Shown piece after piece: positions 26,414-36,793 of a DNA stretch of 64,000 bases. The DNA comes from Agrobacterium rubi TR3 = NBRC 13261 (GTDB taxonomy: Bacteria > Pseudomonadota > Alphaproteobacteria > Rhizobiales > Rhizobiaceae): the NCBI RefSeq assembly GCF_000739935.1, contig NZ_BBJU01000017.1, positions 1 through 64,000 on the forward strand, given 5' to 3'. A model generated the notes under the pieces. That model made no database searches. It had not been told where the DNA came from and saw only the letters and a program-made list of their open reading frames with translations. The number at the start of each line of letters is the position of its first letter. Positions within the stretch are counted from its first letter, which is position 1. The translations under genes and the position numbers were made by a program.

Positions 26414-27055
26414 TCACCAAACCTCCTCCACCCCAGCAAACCCCGTCATCCGAAACTCCTGCGCACCCTCCAACCCAAGCGGCTGATGCGTCGCAGCAAT
26501 CACCATGCCGCCCTTCGCCAAATGCGCCTCCACCAGCCCCGTGAACATCACATCCGCGCTGGCATCCAGTGCCGCTGTCGGCTCGTCCAATATCCAGATC
26601 GGCCGCCAGGCAACTAGCAATTTCGCCATCGCGAATCGGCGCTGCTGACCGGCGGAGAGATAGCCGAAAGGCAGGTGGGTTATGCCGTAAAGGCCGACAG
26701 CGTCCGCCGCCTCTTCTATTCCAAGCGAACTGCCACGGTTGAAATCACCGAGAAATTCCTTCCAGAAACGAAGATTTTCGAAAACCGTCAGTTCCTGCTT
26801 CATCGCGTTGCGATGGCCGAGATAGTGGCTGGCCTCACAGGCTCGAGTGCCCGTTTCAATTCCTTCGCCGGCTATCGTTACCGTGCCAGCTTCAGGGCGC
26901 AAAAGCCCTGCGATAACGCGCAAAAGCGTTGACTTTCCCGATCCATTCGGCCCCGTCAGAACCAGCGCGTCGCCGCCGGTTAACTTGAAGGAAACATTCA
27001 TGAATATGAAATCATCCCCGCGCCGGGCGGAAAGATTTTCTGCTGTCAGCAGCAT
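26414..27055 (-). CDS. ccmA: Haem exporter ATP-binding subunit CcmA
   Basis: ATPase of the CcmAB complex in cytochrome c maturation. The 213 residues show Walker A LTGPNGSGKSTLL, the signature YLSAGQQRRFAMAKLL in the form usual for CcmA (LSAGQ rather than LSGGQ), Walker B IWILDEPTAALD, and the H loop in AATHQPL. First gene of the set; divergent from acnA with a 269-base shared upstream region. Confidence 0.96.
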   Translation of the reverse strand: MLLTAENLSARRGDDFIFMNVSFKLTGGDALVLTGPNGSGKSTLLRVIAGLLRPEAGTVTIAGEGIETGTRACEASHYLGHRNAMKQELTVFENLRFWKEFLGDFNRGSSLGIEEAADAVGLYGITHLPFGYLSAGQQRRFAMAKLLVAWRPIWILDEPTAALDASADVMFTGLVEAHLAKGGMVIAATHQPLGLEGAQEFRMTGFAGVEEVW

Positions 27056-27324
27056 GGGATCATCTCGTTTAAGATTTTAATCATCTCGATGGGAAAAAAA
27101 TCGATTTAGGTCTTTTCCGGTCTGGCACGTTTCTGAGAAATTATCTATATGGGTGTCAACCACGCCAGCGGTCGGCGTGATCATCATACGGCGCCGGACC
27201 TGAGGTTGCGAAAGCAGCTTCTCGTGCGGACAGCGGAAATGACCGTACCCGCATCCTGATGTGCATCTGTGCACAGGGGTCCGCACGCGCGTGTTGGCTA
27301 TCAGAGGAAGCGGGGTTTTTATCC
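27056..27324. promoter_or_regulatory. Divergent promoter region of ccmA and acnA
   Basis: 269 bases without a gene. It holds two short inverted repeats, CACGCC/GGCGTG near 27163-27181 and GTGCA/TGCAC near 27262-27275, that could be operator-like. No known regulator site was recognised. Confidence 0.35.
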
Positions 27325-30018
27325 GTGGCTAAATCTCTCGACAGTTTCAATTGTCGCTCCATTCTTACCGTTGACGGTAAGGATTATGTTTATTTCAGTT
27401 TGCCGAAGGCAGAAGCGAACGGCCTGACAGGCGTTTCGAAGCTTCCCTATTCGATGAAGGTTCTGCTTGAGAACCTGCTGCGTTTCGAAGACGGCCAGAC
27501 CGTTACCAAAGAACACATTACCGCTGTTGCCGACTGGTTGAACAACAAGGGCCGCGTCGAAAACGAAATCGCCTACCGCCCTGCTCGCGTTTTGATGCAG
27601 GACTTCACCGGCGTTCCAGCCGTGGTCGACCTTGCCGCCATGCGCGATGCGATGGTGGCTCTGGGTGGCGATCCTGAAAAGATCAATCCGCTGGTTCCTG
27701 TCGATCTCGTCATCGACCACTCTGTTATCGTTGATGAATTCGGCACGCCGAACGCCTTTGCCCGCAACGTCGAGCTGGAATATCAGCGCAACGGCGAGCG
27801 TTACCGCTTCCTGAAATGGGGCCAGCAGGCGTTCAAGAACTTCCGCGTCGTTCCGCCTGGCACCGGCATCTGTCACCAGGTGAACCTCGAATATCTCGGC
27901 CAGACCGTCTGGACGAAGGAAGAAGACGGCGAGACCATCGCTTACCCGGATACATGCGTCGGTACCGACAGCCACACGACCATGATCAACGGTCTGGGCG
28001 TTCTGGGCTGGGGCGTGGGCGGCATCGAAGCCGAAGCGGCCATGCTCGGCCAGCCGGTCTCCATGCTTCTGCCTGAAGTCATCGGCTTCAAGCTGACGGG
28101 CAAGGTCAAGGAAGGCGTGACCGCCACCGACCTCGTGCTGACAGTCGTTCAGATGCTGCGCAAGAAGGGCGTCGTTTCCAAGTTCGTCGAATTCTTCGGC
28201 CCCGGCCTGGATTCGATGACGCTGGCCGACCGCGCGACCATCGGCAACATGGGTCCGGAATATGGCGCGACCTGCGGCTTCTTCCCGGTTGACGGCGAAA
28301 CCATCAACTACCTCACCATGTCTGGCCGCACCAAGGACCGCATCGCGCTGGTCGAAGCCTATTCCAAGGCGCAGGACATGTGGCGTACCGGCGACGGTGC
28401 CGAACTCGTCTTCACCGACACGCTGGAACTCGACCTCGGCGACGTCGTGCCATCCATGGCCGGTCCAAAGCGTCCAGAAGGCCGCATCTCGCTGGAAGGC
28501 ATCGCCTCCGGCTTTGCGACCGCGCTCGAAGGCGACTACAAGAAGCCAGGCCAGCTCGACAACCGCTATCCTGTCGAAGGCACGGATTTCGATCTCGGCC
28601 ATGGCGACGTCGCCATCGCTGCGATCACATCTTGCACCAACACCTCCAACCCGTCCGTTCTGATCGCGGCTGGCCTTCTGGCCCGCAACGCAGTGGCGAA
28701 GGGTCTGACATCCAAGCCCTGGGTCAAGACATCGCTGGCACCGGGTTCTCAGGTCGTTGGCGAATATCTGGAAAAGTCCGGTCTGCAGAAGGATCTGGAT
28801 GCCATCGGCTTCAACCTCGTCGGCTTCGGCTGCACGACCTGCATCGGCAACTCCGGCCCGCTGCCTGCGCCGATTTCCAAGACCATCAACGACAAGGGTC
28901 TGATCACGGCTGGCGTTCTCTCCGGCAACCGTAACTTCGAAGGCCGTATCTCGCCCGACGTTCAGGCGAACTACCTCGCCTCACCGCCGCTCGTCGTTGC
29001 TTACGCGCTGGCCGGTACGGTTCAGAAGGACCTCACCACCGAGCCACTCGGCGAAGACCAGGACGGTAACCCTGTCTACCTCAAGGACATCTGGCCGACA
29101 TCTGCCGAAATCCAGGAATTCATCCTGAAATACGTCACGCGTGAACTCTACGAGTCCAAATATGCCGACGTGTTCAAGGGCGATGAAAACTGGCAGGCCG
29201 TTCAGGTTCCTCCGGGCCAGACCTATGCCTGGGACGACAAGTCGACCTACGTCCAGAACCCACCTTACTTCGTGGGCATGGGCAAGACCGGCACCGGCCT
29301 CAAGAACATCAAGGGCGCCCGCGTTCTCGGTCTCTTCGGCGACAAGATCACCACCGACCACATTTCTCCGGCCGGTTCGATCAAGGCTGCGTCCCCTGCC
29401 GGCGCCTACCTGACCGACAATGGCGTGGGCGTTGCGGACTTCAACCAGTACGGCACACGCCGTGGCAACCACGAAGTCATGATGCGCGGCACATTCGCCA
29501 ATATCCGTATTCGCAACCACATGCTCGGGCCAAACGGCAAGGAAGGTGGCTACACCATCCATTATCCGTCCAAGGAAGAGATGTCGATTTACGATGCGGC
29601 CATGCAGTACAAGGCCGAGGGCGTTCCGCTCGTCATCTTCGCCGGTGTCGAATACGGCAATGGCTCGTCGCGTGACTGGGCTGCTAAGGGTACGAACCTG
29701 CTCGGCGTCAAGGCCGTGATTGCGCAGTCCTTCGAGCGTATTCACCGCTCTAACCTGGTCGGCATGGGCGTGGTTCCCTTCGTCTTCGAAGACGGCACGA
29801 CATGGGCGAGCCTCAACCTCAAGGGCGATGAAACGGTCGAGATCGATGGTCTCGAAGGCGACATCAAGCCACGCGAAAAGAAGATCGCCAAGATCACCTA
29901 CGGCGACGGCACCGTGAAGGAGGTTCCACTCCTGTGCCGCATCGATACGCTGGACGAAGTGATCTACATGAACAATGGCGGCATTCTGCAGACCGTTCTT
30001 CGCGATCTGGCTGCATAA
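27325..30018 (+). CDS. acnA: Aconitate hydratase A
   Basis: Citrate/isocitrate isomerase of the TCA cycle. About 897 residues of the AcnA/IRP1 type: [36 protein letters not shown]-like [32 protein letters not shown], and the three 4Fe-4S cysteines in [10 protein letters not shown] and [22 protein letters not shown] in the swivel domain. The GTG at 27325 ([10 protein letters not shown]) matches the family's N end; the frame is open further upstream. A clear terminator follows. Single-gene unit. Confidence 0.96.
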   Translation: MAKSLDSFNCRSILTVDGKDYVYFSLPKAEANGLTGVSKLPYSMKVLLENLLRFEDGQTVTKEHITAVADWLNNKGRVENEIAYRPARVLMQDFTGVPAVVDLAAMRDAMVALGGDPEKINPLVPVDLVIDHSVIVDEFGTPNAFARNVELEYQRNGERYRFLKWGQQAFKNFRVVPPGTGICHQVNLEYLGQTVWTKEEDGETIAYPDTCVGTDSHTTMINGLGVLGWGVGGIEAEAAMLGQPVSMLLPEVIGFKLTGKVKEGVTATDLVLTVVQMLRKKGVVSKFVEFFGPGLDSMTLADRATIGNMGPEYGATCGFFPVDGETINYLTMSGRTKDRIALVEAYSKAQDMWRTGDGAELVFTDTLELDLGDVVPSMAGPKRPEGRISLEGIASGFATALEGDYKKPGQLDNRYPVEGTDFDLGHGDVAIAAITSCTNTSNPSVLIAAGLLARNAVAKGLTSKPWVKTSLAPGSQVVGEYLEKSGLQKDLDAIGFNLVGFGCTTCIGNSGPLPAPISKTINDKGLITAGVLSGNRNFEGRISPDVQANYLASPPLVVAYALAGTVQKDLTTEPLGEDQDGNPVYLKDIWPTSAEIQEFILKYVTRELYESKYADVFKGDENWQAVQVPPGQTYAWDDKSTYVQNPPYFVGMGKTGTGLKNIKGARVLGLFGDKITTDHISPAGSIKAASPAGAYLTDNGVGVADFNQYGTRRGNHEVMMRGTFANIRIRNHMLGPNGKEGGYTIHYPSKEEMSIYDAAMQYKAEGVPLVIFAGVEYGNGSSRDWAAKGTNLLGVKAVIAQSFERIHRSNLVGMGVVPFVFEDGTTWASLNLKGDETVEIDGLEGDIKPREKKIAKITYGDGTVKEVPLLCRIDTLDEVIYMNNGGILQTVLRDLAA

Positions 30019-30040
30019 GCCTCTGACACATCGAAACGGA

Positions 30041-30066
30041 AACGCCGGGAGAAATCCCGGCGTTTT
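30041..30066 (+). terminator. Rho-independent terminator of acnA
   Basis: AACGCCGGGA and TCCCGGCGTT pair perfectly around GAAA and are followed by TTT, 22 bases after the acnA stop. Confidence 0.88.
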
Positions 30067-30227
30067 TGCGTGGAGGCAACGACAGACGGCTTATGCCGTT
30101 TCGTGATCGGCCCTCACCCCAACGTGACTTTCTATTGAAGGGATTTTGGCGCTATTTTCGCCATCGCGTCCCGACATGATTGATAGCATCAATGGTCTGG
30201 AAAGGCATCCAGACAAGGGTTCTCGCA

Positions 30228-30995
30228 ATGTCTCTGAAATATGGGTCTCTGAAATACGGGCCTTGGAAATTTGGTCTATCGATCGCCGTCTTCGCCGCTC
30301 TCGCTTCCGTTTCGGCGCAGGCGCAAGAGCAGTTGAAGGGCGTCGTCGAACTGTTCACCTCGCAAGGTTGTGCCTCCTGCCCACCTGCCGACGAGACATT
30401 GCGCAAACTGATCCAGAAAGGTGATGTGGTCGGACTGTCCTACCATGTCGATTATTGGAATTATCTCGGCTGGGCGGATTCGCTCGCTTCCAAGGAAAAC
30501 ACCGAGCGGCAATATGGATACGCCCGAGCGCTGGGCCGCAACAACGTCTATACGCCGCAAGCCGTCGTCAATGGCCGCGACCACGTCAAGGGCGCGGATA
30601 TGAACGCCATCTACAGCCGTCTCGATGCTTTCAAGAACGCTGGGGAAGGCCTGAGCGTGCCAGTGAAGGCGCAGCGTGTGGCAGACGAAATCGCCATCGA
30701 CATCGGCGCTGGCCAAGGCAAGGCCGATGTCGTCGTCGCCTACTTCAAAAGCGAGCAGGTCGTCGACGTCCAGAAGGGCGAAAACCAGGGAAAGAAGATT
30801 TCCTACTGGCACAGTGTCTATGACGTTCAGACGGTCGGCATGTGGGATGGAAAATCCATGACGGTGAAGCTACCGGCCAGCGTCATGAGCAAGGCCAAGG
30901 ATGGCGGTTGCGCCGTTCTGTTGCAGACGACGGACACACAGGGCAATCCGGCCGCAATCATCGGAGCAAGTGTTCTGATGTCATCGGGAAATTGA
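30228..30995 (+). CDS. DUF1223 exported thioredoxin-like protein
   Basis: About 255 residues, with a signal peptide (WKFGLSIAVFAALASVSAQAQ) and a thioredoxin-like fold bearing the CxxC-like word TSQGCASCPPAD near the mature N end. This is the DUF1223 family, frequent in rhizobia, with no established reaction; a redox role in the periplasm is a reasonable inference. SYHVDYWNYLGWADSLA and TPQAVVNGRD are family words. The ATG at 30228 is chosen; other in-frame starts at 30180 and 30192 would lengthen the N end. Confidence 0.87.
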   Translation: MSLKYGSLKYGPWKFGLSIAVFAALASVSAQAQEQLKGVVELFTSQGCASCPPADETLRKLIQKGDVVGLSYHVDYWNYLGWADSLASKENTERQYGYARALGRNNVYTPQAVVNGRDHVKGADMNAIYSRLDAFKNAGEGLSVPVKAQRVADEIAIDIGAGQGKADVVVAYFKSEQVVDVQKGENQGKKISYWHSVYDVQTVGMWDGKSMTVKLPASVMSKAKDGGCAVLLQTTDTQGNPAAIIGASVLMSSGN

Positions 30996-31021
30996 GGTCA
31001 CCCGTCAGCGGGTGAGGAGAT

Positions 31022-31071
31022 CCGGTCCGGGCATTGGGGGCTGGGGGTAAAGGGTCAATGCACCGGACCGG
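31022..31071. repeat. Imperfect hairpin after the DUF1223 gene
   Basis: CCGGTCCGGGCATTG at 31022-31036 and CAATGCACCGGACCGG at 31056-31071 pair with one mismatch. A smaller one, TCACCC/GGGTGA, precedes it at about 30999-31016. No T-run; perhaps a terminator or a palindromic unit. Confidence 0.45.
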
Positions 31072-31284
31072 GTCATCTTGGTGCCTAGGCATCAATTGAC
31101 AATAGCTGTATCCCACCGAAATCGGGCCATGATTTGACCGAAATAGGGCAATTGCACGTATGCGATTCCCCTAAAGCATAACCGTGCTGCGCATTTTTTC
31201 GTGCGTGTTGCAAGGCTTGCAATTTCCTCAGTGCGGGGTCAGACTGTCGTACAAATGTCATTTGCAGTTGAGCGAGGTTGCCTG

Positions 31285-31677
31285 ATGACTGATCATTCGG
31301 ATGTGCAAAGTGCAGGCCCATCTCACAACGACAGCCCCTCCATTATCGATCTTCGTGAATACAGGCAGAGCAAGGATCCCTTGCCGATTACCTTCCATCG
31401 CCGTGAACTGGACGCGATCCTTCGCATCTACGGCCGTATAGTAGGTGAAGGCGAATGGCGCGACTACGCGATCGACCATCTGAAGGACAAGGCCGTCTTC
31501 TCCGTGTTCAAACGGTCCGGCGAAATGCCGCTTTTCCGCATCGAGAAGAACCCCAAACTCGCCACCAAGCAGGGCGCCTACAGCGTTGTCAATGTCGATG
31601 GCCGCATCCTGAAGCGGGGGCACGAACTGGCGCAGGTGCTGAAGGTCTTCGACAAGGTCTTGAAGCTGATCAAGTAA
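31285..31677 (+). CDS. DUF2794 protein
   Basis: A 130-residue cytoplasmic protein of the alphaproteobacterial DUF2794 family: FHRRELDAILRIYGRIVGEGEWRDYAIDHL, then FSVFKRSGEMPLFRIEK, then HELAQVLKVFDKVLKLI. No function is known. The start at 31285 (MTDHSDV) is preferred to upstream in-frame codons that give unlike sequence. It shares a bidirectional terminator with the convergent BI-1 gene. Confidence 0.88.
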   Translation: MTDHSDVQSAGPSHNDSPSIIDLREYRQSKDPLPITFHRRELDAILRIYGRIVGEGEWRDYAIDHLKDKAVFSVFKRSGEMPLFRIEKNPKLATKQGAYSVVNVDGRILKRGHELAQVLKVFDKVLKLIK

Positions 31678-31700
31678 CCACACCAGCAGCGACGACCAAC

Positions 31701-31729
31701 AAAAAAGGCGGCCCGAGAGCCGCCTTTTT
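31701..31729. terminator. Bidirectional terminator between DUF2794 and BI-1 genes
   Basis: AAAAAAGGCGGC pairs with GCCGCCTTTTT around CCGAGA. A-run on one side and T-run on the other make it work in both directions, as expected between convergent genes. Confidence 0.88.
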
Positions 31730-31750
31730 CCGTGTCGATATCGTCAAATG

Positions 31751-32488
31751 TTACTTGTCGCGGTTTCCGAGGAACTGCAGCAGGAACATGAACAGGTTGA
31801 TGAAGTCGAGGTAGAGGGTCAACGCGCCCATGATGGCCTTGCGACCAGCCGTAGCGACATCGTCACCGTCGAAATACATTTCCTTGATCTTCTGCGTGTC
31901 GTAAGCGGTCAGACCTGCGAAGATCAGCACGCCGATGGCGGAGATCGCAAAGCCCATGGCAGACGACTGCAGGAAGATGTTGACGATGGACGCGATGATC
32001 AGGCCGAACAGACCCATGATCAGGAACGAGCCCATGCCGGACAGATCCTTCTTGGTCGTGTAGCCGTAAAGCGACAGTGCGCCGAAGGAAGCAGCGGTGA
32101 TGAAGAACGTCTGGACGATGCTCTGGCCGGTATAGACCAGGAAGATCGAGGACAGCGAGATACCCATCAGCGCGGCGTAACCCCAGAAGGTCGCCTGTGC
32201 GGCACCGACACTCATGTTCTGAATGCGGAAGCTAAGGAAGAGCACCAGACCCAGCGGTGCAAACATCACCACCCACTTCAGTGGCGAACCATAGAGCAGC
32301 TGCGCAAACGCCGGATTGGTCACCGCCAAGGTGTATGTGGCGAAGGATGCTACGCCGGTAATTACCAGCGCAAGTGCCATCAGGTTATAGACCTTCAGCA
32401 TATAGGTGCGCAGACCTTCATCGATCATCGCACCAGACTGTACACGACCCTGGGTCATGCGGTTCTGGTAATTGTTGAAGTCAGACAT
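31751..32488 (-). CDS. BI-1/YccA family membrane protein
   Basis: A 245-residue inner-membrane protein with seven helices, of the Bax inhibitor-1/TMBIM superfamily: MLKVYNLMALALVITG, GYTTKKDLSGMGSFL and the C-terminal AIGVLIFAGLTAYDTQKI with the conserved acidic residue of the family's channel. In bacteria these include calcium-leak proteins (YetJ) and the FtsH-interacting YccA; which role applies here is not known. Single gene with its own terminator. Confidence 0.92.
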   Translation of the reverse strand: MSDFNNYQNRMTQGRVQSGAMIDEGLRTYMLKVYNLMALALVITGVASFATYTLAVTNPAFAQLLYGSPLKWVVMFAPLGLVLFLSFRIQNMSVGAAQATFWGYAALMGISLSSIFLVYTGQSIVQTFFITAASFGALSLYGYTTKKDLSGMGSFLIMGLFGLIIASIVNIFLQSSAMGFAISAIGVLIFAGLTAYDTQKIKEMYFDGDDVATAGRKAIMGALTLYLDFINLFMFLLQFLGNRDK

Positions 32489-32725
32489 TGTTACCTCTTT
32501 TGAGCTCCGAAATTGCTACGGTGTCGGCATATCGTCGTATCGAGACTATATCCCAGGCGCCGCTGCGGAGCTACAGCAAGCCTACCGAAGAATATGATGA
32601 TATCACTTCCTAGATACAAGAGCTTTCAGAACCGAAAAAACACCGTATGCGTGAAAATCGATAACGTTTTGGCGATCATAGGGCTGATTTAATCGTTAAA
32701 GTTAAGTGGCGTACAACTTTTCATA

Positions 32726-35284
32726 TCACTCGCCCGCCTGCCGCAAAACCGGTGCTGCCTTCTGGCCCAAAATCCGCCATGTCCCGATCAGCCCGATACC
32801 AACCGTCATGACCAGCGCAATCACGATGGTGCCGACGGCGACGTCCGGCAGAAAGCTCGACGGAAGCTTCATGATGCGGGCGATGACGAACCAGGCAGAT
32901 GCCCCGCCCGCCGCAAGCGCGAAGATGGCCGTGGCCAGGCCAAGGATCATATACTCGTAGGAAAAGGCGCGGATAAGCATGGCGCGTGTGCCGCCCAGCG
33001 TTTTCAAGATAACCGCATCATGCGTTCGCGCCCGGTTGCCGGCGGCAAGCGCACCGGCCAGCACCAGAACCGACGCAATGAGCGCCACGGCGGCGGCGGC
33101 GCGAATAGCGGTGGCCAGTTGTCCAACCAGACGGTTGACCACATCCAGCGCGTCCTTGACCCTGACACTCGTGATCGTCGGATAGGCATTGGTGATGGTG
33201 CGCAGGATGTCGCCTTCCTGAGAGGGCGTTGCCGAGGGGTCGGCAAGCGTTGCCAGCCAGGCATGCGGCGCGCCTCGGAAGGTGTTGGGTGAAAACACCA
33301 TCACGAAATTCAGCGACAGGGATTCCCACTGCACATCGCGCAGATTGGCAATCTTGGCCGTGATATTGCGCCCCAGCACATTGACGGTCACGCTGTCGCC
33401 GATTTTCAAGCCAAGCTCACCGGCCTCTTCCGCTGCAAAAGACACCAGGGGTTCGCCACTGTAATCCTTCGCCCACCACGTGCCCTGAGACAGTTTGGCG
33501 TTTTCAGGCATATCCTGCGCATAGGTGATGCCGCGATCGCCGCGCAGCACCCAGCGGCCTGCCGCTGGTACGTCCATCTTGGTCACGTCCTGGCCATTGA
33601 AGGCAAGGATGCGTCCGCGCAGCATTGGCACCTCGGTCAGCACACCCTCTGGTGCCTGCCGCTTGACGAGATCGCGAAAACCATCACGGTCGGCGCTTTG
33701 GATATCGACAAAGAAGAAGTTCGGCGCGCGTTCCGGAAGGCTGCCGGTCAGCTCGCGCCTGAGGTTGCCATCGATCAACGTCAGCGTCACCAAAAGCGTC
33801 AGCCCAAGGCCAAGCGACAGAACGACGGATGGTGTCAACGCGCCGGGTCGGTGGATATTGCCGATGGCAAGCCGCAGCGCTGCCGAATGGACGCGCGGGC
33901 TCCTCTTGGCAAGCGCCTTGATGCCCCACGCCACCAGCCGAAGAACGACGAATGCGAAGGCAACAGCGCCCAGAAAGACGGACGCGATGAAGCGCTCTTC
34001 CGACGAGTAGATCGCCAATCCGGCAAGTCCTGCCAGAAGCAGAGCCGTGGCGAGAAGATAGGGCCATGAGGGCAGCTTGTTTTCCTCAAAACCCTGTTCG
34101 CGAAACAGCGCCGTCGCAGGCACTTCGCGCGCCTGCCCCAAGGGCAGAATGGCAAACGCCAGTGTGGTGAGAAGACCGAAGACGGCAGCCATGAACAGCG
34201 GCCCGGGATAAATGGCCAACTCGTCCGGCACCGGCAGCACGCCTTCGAGGAAGCGCATGGCAATCAGCGGCGTGATCGCCCCCAGCGCCAAACCGATGGC
34301 AATGCCGATGATGGCGATAAACGCGATCTGAAACAGATAGGTCATCGTCACGACGCTGGCCGGGGCGCCCAGGCATTTCAGCGAGGCGATGGTCGTGCGT
34401 TTGGAATCGAGAAAGGCACGCACTGCATTGGCCACGCCGACACCGCCGACGATCAGCGCCGTCAAGCCGACGAGTGTCAAAAACTGCGAGAAGCGATTGA
34501 CGTTTTCCGTCAGCGACGGAGCCGCACGGTCGCTGGTGCGGATCGACCATCCGGCGCTTGGGAATTCCCGGTTGCTATCGTCGGTAATCGTAGCCCGTTT
34601 GGACGTGTCGTTGAGGCGGATCTTGTAGGCATGTTCCACCAGACTGCCGCTCTGGATCAGCCCGGAAGCCGCCAGCGCATCGCGGCTGATGAGCAGGCGC
34701 GGGGCAAAGCCGAACCCATCCGACAGCGCATCCGGCTCGGTGACGACCGTGCCGGATAGCTTCAGGCGAACATTGCCGAGCAGCAACTCATCCCCAAGCT
34801 TGATGCCGAGCCGCTCCAGAAGCAGCGGCGCGGCGACCGCGCCATAGGCGTCGCCCTGTTTCGCAAGCAGCTGCGCAAGCGGTGCAGCGGGTTCAGCCTC
34901 GAAGGTACCAAAGAGCGGGTAGGCACCGTCGACCGCCTTGACCTCGGTCAGCGTCTGTTGAGAACCGTCGGCCAGACGGGCCATGGAGCGCAGCCCGCTC
35001 GACATCGCGACATGTCCCAGACCATCGAGATAGGCACGTTCTTCCGGCGAGACCTCGCGGTTGCGAAGCTCAAAGCGCACATCGCCCGCCAGAATTGACT
35101 GTCCTTGTGTGGCAATCGAACTGGTAACGGCGCGCGAGACGGAATTCACCGCCGCGATGGCGCCGGTTCCAAGCGCGATACAGGCAAGGAAAATGTAAAA
35201 GCCGCGCAAACCGCCGCGGACTTCACGACGGGCAAGCCGCAAGGCATTGTTGATATTAAAAAGCGACGGGAGAAAAGCGGTCAT
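32726..35284 (-). CDS. FtsX-like ABC transporter permease, YbbP type
   Basis: An 852-residue permease with two FtsX domains and about ten helices. It starts with one helix (GLRGFYIFLACIALGTGAIA), has a large periplasmic MacB-like domain (about residues 45-245), helices at 270-430, a second periplasmic region and three closing helices (ALIASVLVLAGALAAG, LGLATAIFALAAG, GTIVIALVMTVGIGLIG). This two-domain layout is that of E. coli YbbP. It overlaps the ATPase gene by 4 bases, and the divergent TesA-like gene completes the same tesA-ybbA-ybbP set seen in E. coli. The substrate is unknown; lipid or lipoprotein handling is plausible. Confidence 0.9.
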   Translation of the reverse strand: MTAFLPSLFNINNALRLARREVRGGLRGFYIFLACIALGTGAIAAVNSVSRAVTSSIATQGQSILAGDVRFELRNREVSPEERAYLDGLGHVAMSSGLRSMARLADGSQQTLTEVKAVDGAYPLFGTFEAEPAAPLAQLLAKQGDAYGAVAAPLLLERLGIKLGDELLLGNVRLKLSGTVVTEPDALSDGFGFAPRLLISRDALAASGLIQSGSLVEHAYKIRLNDTSKRATITDDSNREFPSAGWSIRTSDRAAPSLTENVNRFSQFLTLVGLTALIVGGVGVANAVRAFLDSKRTTIASLKCLGAPASVVTMTYLFQIAFIAIIGIAIGLALGAITPLIAMRFLEGVLPVPDELAIYPGPLFMAAVFGLLTTLAFAILPLGQAREVPATALFREQGFEENKLPSWPYLLATALLLAGLAGLAIYSSEERFIASVFLGAVAFAFVVLRLVAWGIKALAKRSPRVHSAALRLAIGNIHRPGALTPSVVLSLGLGLTLLVTLTLIDGNLRRELTGSLPERAPNFFFVDIQSADRDGFRDLVKRQAPEGVLTEVPMLRGRILAFNGQDVTKMDVPAAGRWVLRGDRGITYAQDMPENAKLSQGTWWAKDYSGEPLVSFAAEEAGELGLKIGDSVTVNVLGRNITAKIANLRDVQWESLSLNFVMVFSPNTFRGAPHAWLATLADPSATPSQEGDILRTITNAYPTITSVRVKDALDVVNRLVGQLATAIRAAAAVALIASVLVLAGALAAGNRARTHDAVILKTLGGTRAMLIRAFSYEYMILGLATAIFALAAGGASAWFVIARIMKLPSSFLPDVAVGTIVIALVMTVGIGLIGTWRILGQKAAPVLRQAGE

Positions 35285-35991
35285 ACAGAAACCGCCTGCT
35301 TAGCAACAACGGCGGCGCTATCGCTTTCGATCTGACCTGAGCGCACCTTGATCTGGCGCGAGCAACGGGCGGCCAGCGAGACATCATGCGTTACGAGGAT
35401 CATCGTCATGCCGCGCTCGGCCTGCTTGGAAAACAGGAGATCGGCAATCTGCCGGCCCGTATCGGTGTCCAGATTGCCGGTCGGCTCATCAGCGATGAGC
35501 ACGGCAGGTGAAGGCGCGAGCGCACGGGCAATCGCAACACGCTGCTGCTCACCACCGGAAAGCTGACCCGGATAATGGTTGAGCCTTTCGCCCAATCCTA
35601 CGGCCACGAGCTCTTTCTTCGCGATCTCGAACGGGTTCGGCACGTTGGCGAGTTCCAAAGGCACCGCGACATTTTCAAGCGCCGTCATATTGGCGATCAG
35701 GTGAAAGGATTGGAACACGATGCCGACATTGCGCCCGCGAAACTCCGCAAGCGCATCTTCGCCGAGCTTGTGAAGCTCCGTTCCCGCAATTGTGATCGCG
35801 CCGCTATCCAAGCGCTCCAGCCCGGCAAGAACCATCAAAAGCGTCGACTTTCCCGAGCCTGAAGGCCCTACGATACCGACTGCTTCGCCTTCGCCGATGG
35901 AAAGGTCGATGCTTTTCAGAACGTGAACGGAGGCAGCGGCACTTCCAAGTGTAAGATCGGCCTTATCAAGATCAATGATGCTTTTCGTCAC
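35281..35991 (-). CDS. ABC transporter ATPase, YbbA/LolD type
   Basis: A 236-residue ATPase of the MacB/LolD/YbbA group: Walker A GPSGSGKSTLL, HLIANMTALENVAVPLEL (typical of this branch), signature LSGGEQQRVAIARAL, Walker B VLIADEPTGNLD and the H loop VTHDVSLA. It pairs with the downstream FtsX-like permease (ATGA overlap). 83 bases separate it from the divergent esterase gene, room for two facing promoters. Confidence 0.94.
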   Translation of the reverse strand: MTKSIIDLDKADLTLGSAAASVHVLKSIDLSIGEGEAVGIVGPSGSGKSTLLMVLAGLERLDSGAITIAGTELHKLGEDALAEFRGRNVGIVFQSFHLIANMTALENVAVPLELANVPNPFEIAKKELVAVGLGERLNHYPGQLSGGEQQRVAIARALAPSPAVLIADEPTGNLDTDTGRQIADLLFSKQAERGMTMILVTHDVSLAARCSRQIKVRSGQIESDSAAVVAKQAVSV

Positions 35992-36074
35992 AATTCGCGT
36001 TCCTATATAAAAGAAAAGGGCAATCCGGGAGCAATCAGATTTTCGGCAGTGCCAGACAAATTAGGAAGGCCGTC

Positions 36075-36725
36075 ATGGGTTTTAAAGCTGCTACCGCTCA
36101 ATTCATCGTCATCAGCTGCGCATTACTCGCAGCGCCCTTCGCACAGGCGCAGGACAAGCCGGTTCAACTGGTCGGCTTTGGCGACAGTCTGATGGCAGGC
36201 TACCAGCTGCCGCCCACCGAAAGCTACACCGCTCAACTCGAGACAGCATTGAAGGCCAAAGGCGTCAATGTTGCTGTGACCAATGCCGGTGTTTCGGGCG
36301 ATACAACGTCGGGCGGATTGGCCCGCGCCGAGTGGTCCGTGCCCGATGGCACCGATGGCGTGATCCTGGAGCTTGGCGCAAACGACGCCCTTCGCGGCAT
36401 GTCGCCGGACGAGACGGAAAAGAACCTCGATACGATCATTACCGGGTTTCAGAAGCGCAACATCCCGGTTCTGTTGATCGGCATCATGGCACCGCCGAAT
36501 ATGGGCGGCGATTTTGCCAACCGCTTCAACGAGGTTTATCCCCGCCTTGCGAAAAAGCATGGATTGCCGCTTTACCCGTTCTTTCTGGACGGCGTTGTGA
36601 TGGATCAGACCCTGCAACTGGAGGATCGTATGCATCCCAACACCAAGGGCATCGCGGTCATGGTCGAAAAAACGCTGCCCACGGTGGAAGACTTTATAAA
36701 GACTATCGGTGAGCAAAAAAAATAA
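36075..36725 (+). CDS. TesA-like SGNH arylesterase/lysophospholipase
   Basis: A 216-residue periplasmic esterase. A signal peptide (FIVISCALLAAPFAQAQ) precedes the SGNH hydrolase fold: VGFGDSLMAGYQLP (block I Ser), AGVSGDTTSGG (block II Gly), ELGANDALRG (block III Asn) and DRMHPNTKGI (block V Asp/His). Relatives cleave aryl esters and lysophospholipids or acyl-CoA. Its position divergent from the YbbA/YbbP genes repeats the E. coli tesA arrangement. Confidence 0.93.
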   Translation: MGFKAATAQFIVISCALLAAPFAQAQDKPVQLVGFGDSLMAGYQLPPTESYTAQLETALKAKGVNVAVTNAGVSGDTTSGGLARAEWSVPDGTDGVILELGANDALRGMSPDETEKNLDTIITGFQKRNIPVLLIGIMAPPNMGGDFANRFNEVYPRLAKKHGLPLYPFFLDGVVMDQTLQLEDRMHPNTKGIAVMVEKTLPTVEDFIKTIGEQKK

Positions 36726-36793
36726 CCGCTTGCACGCGAAAGCTTTGCATGATTCGCTAGGGTTGTTCTGCCAAAAGATTCGGGGAGCTCGCC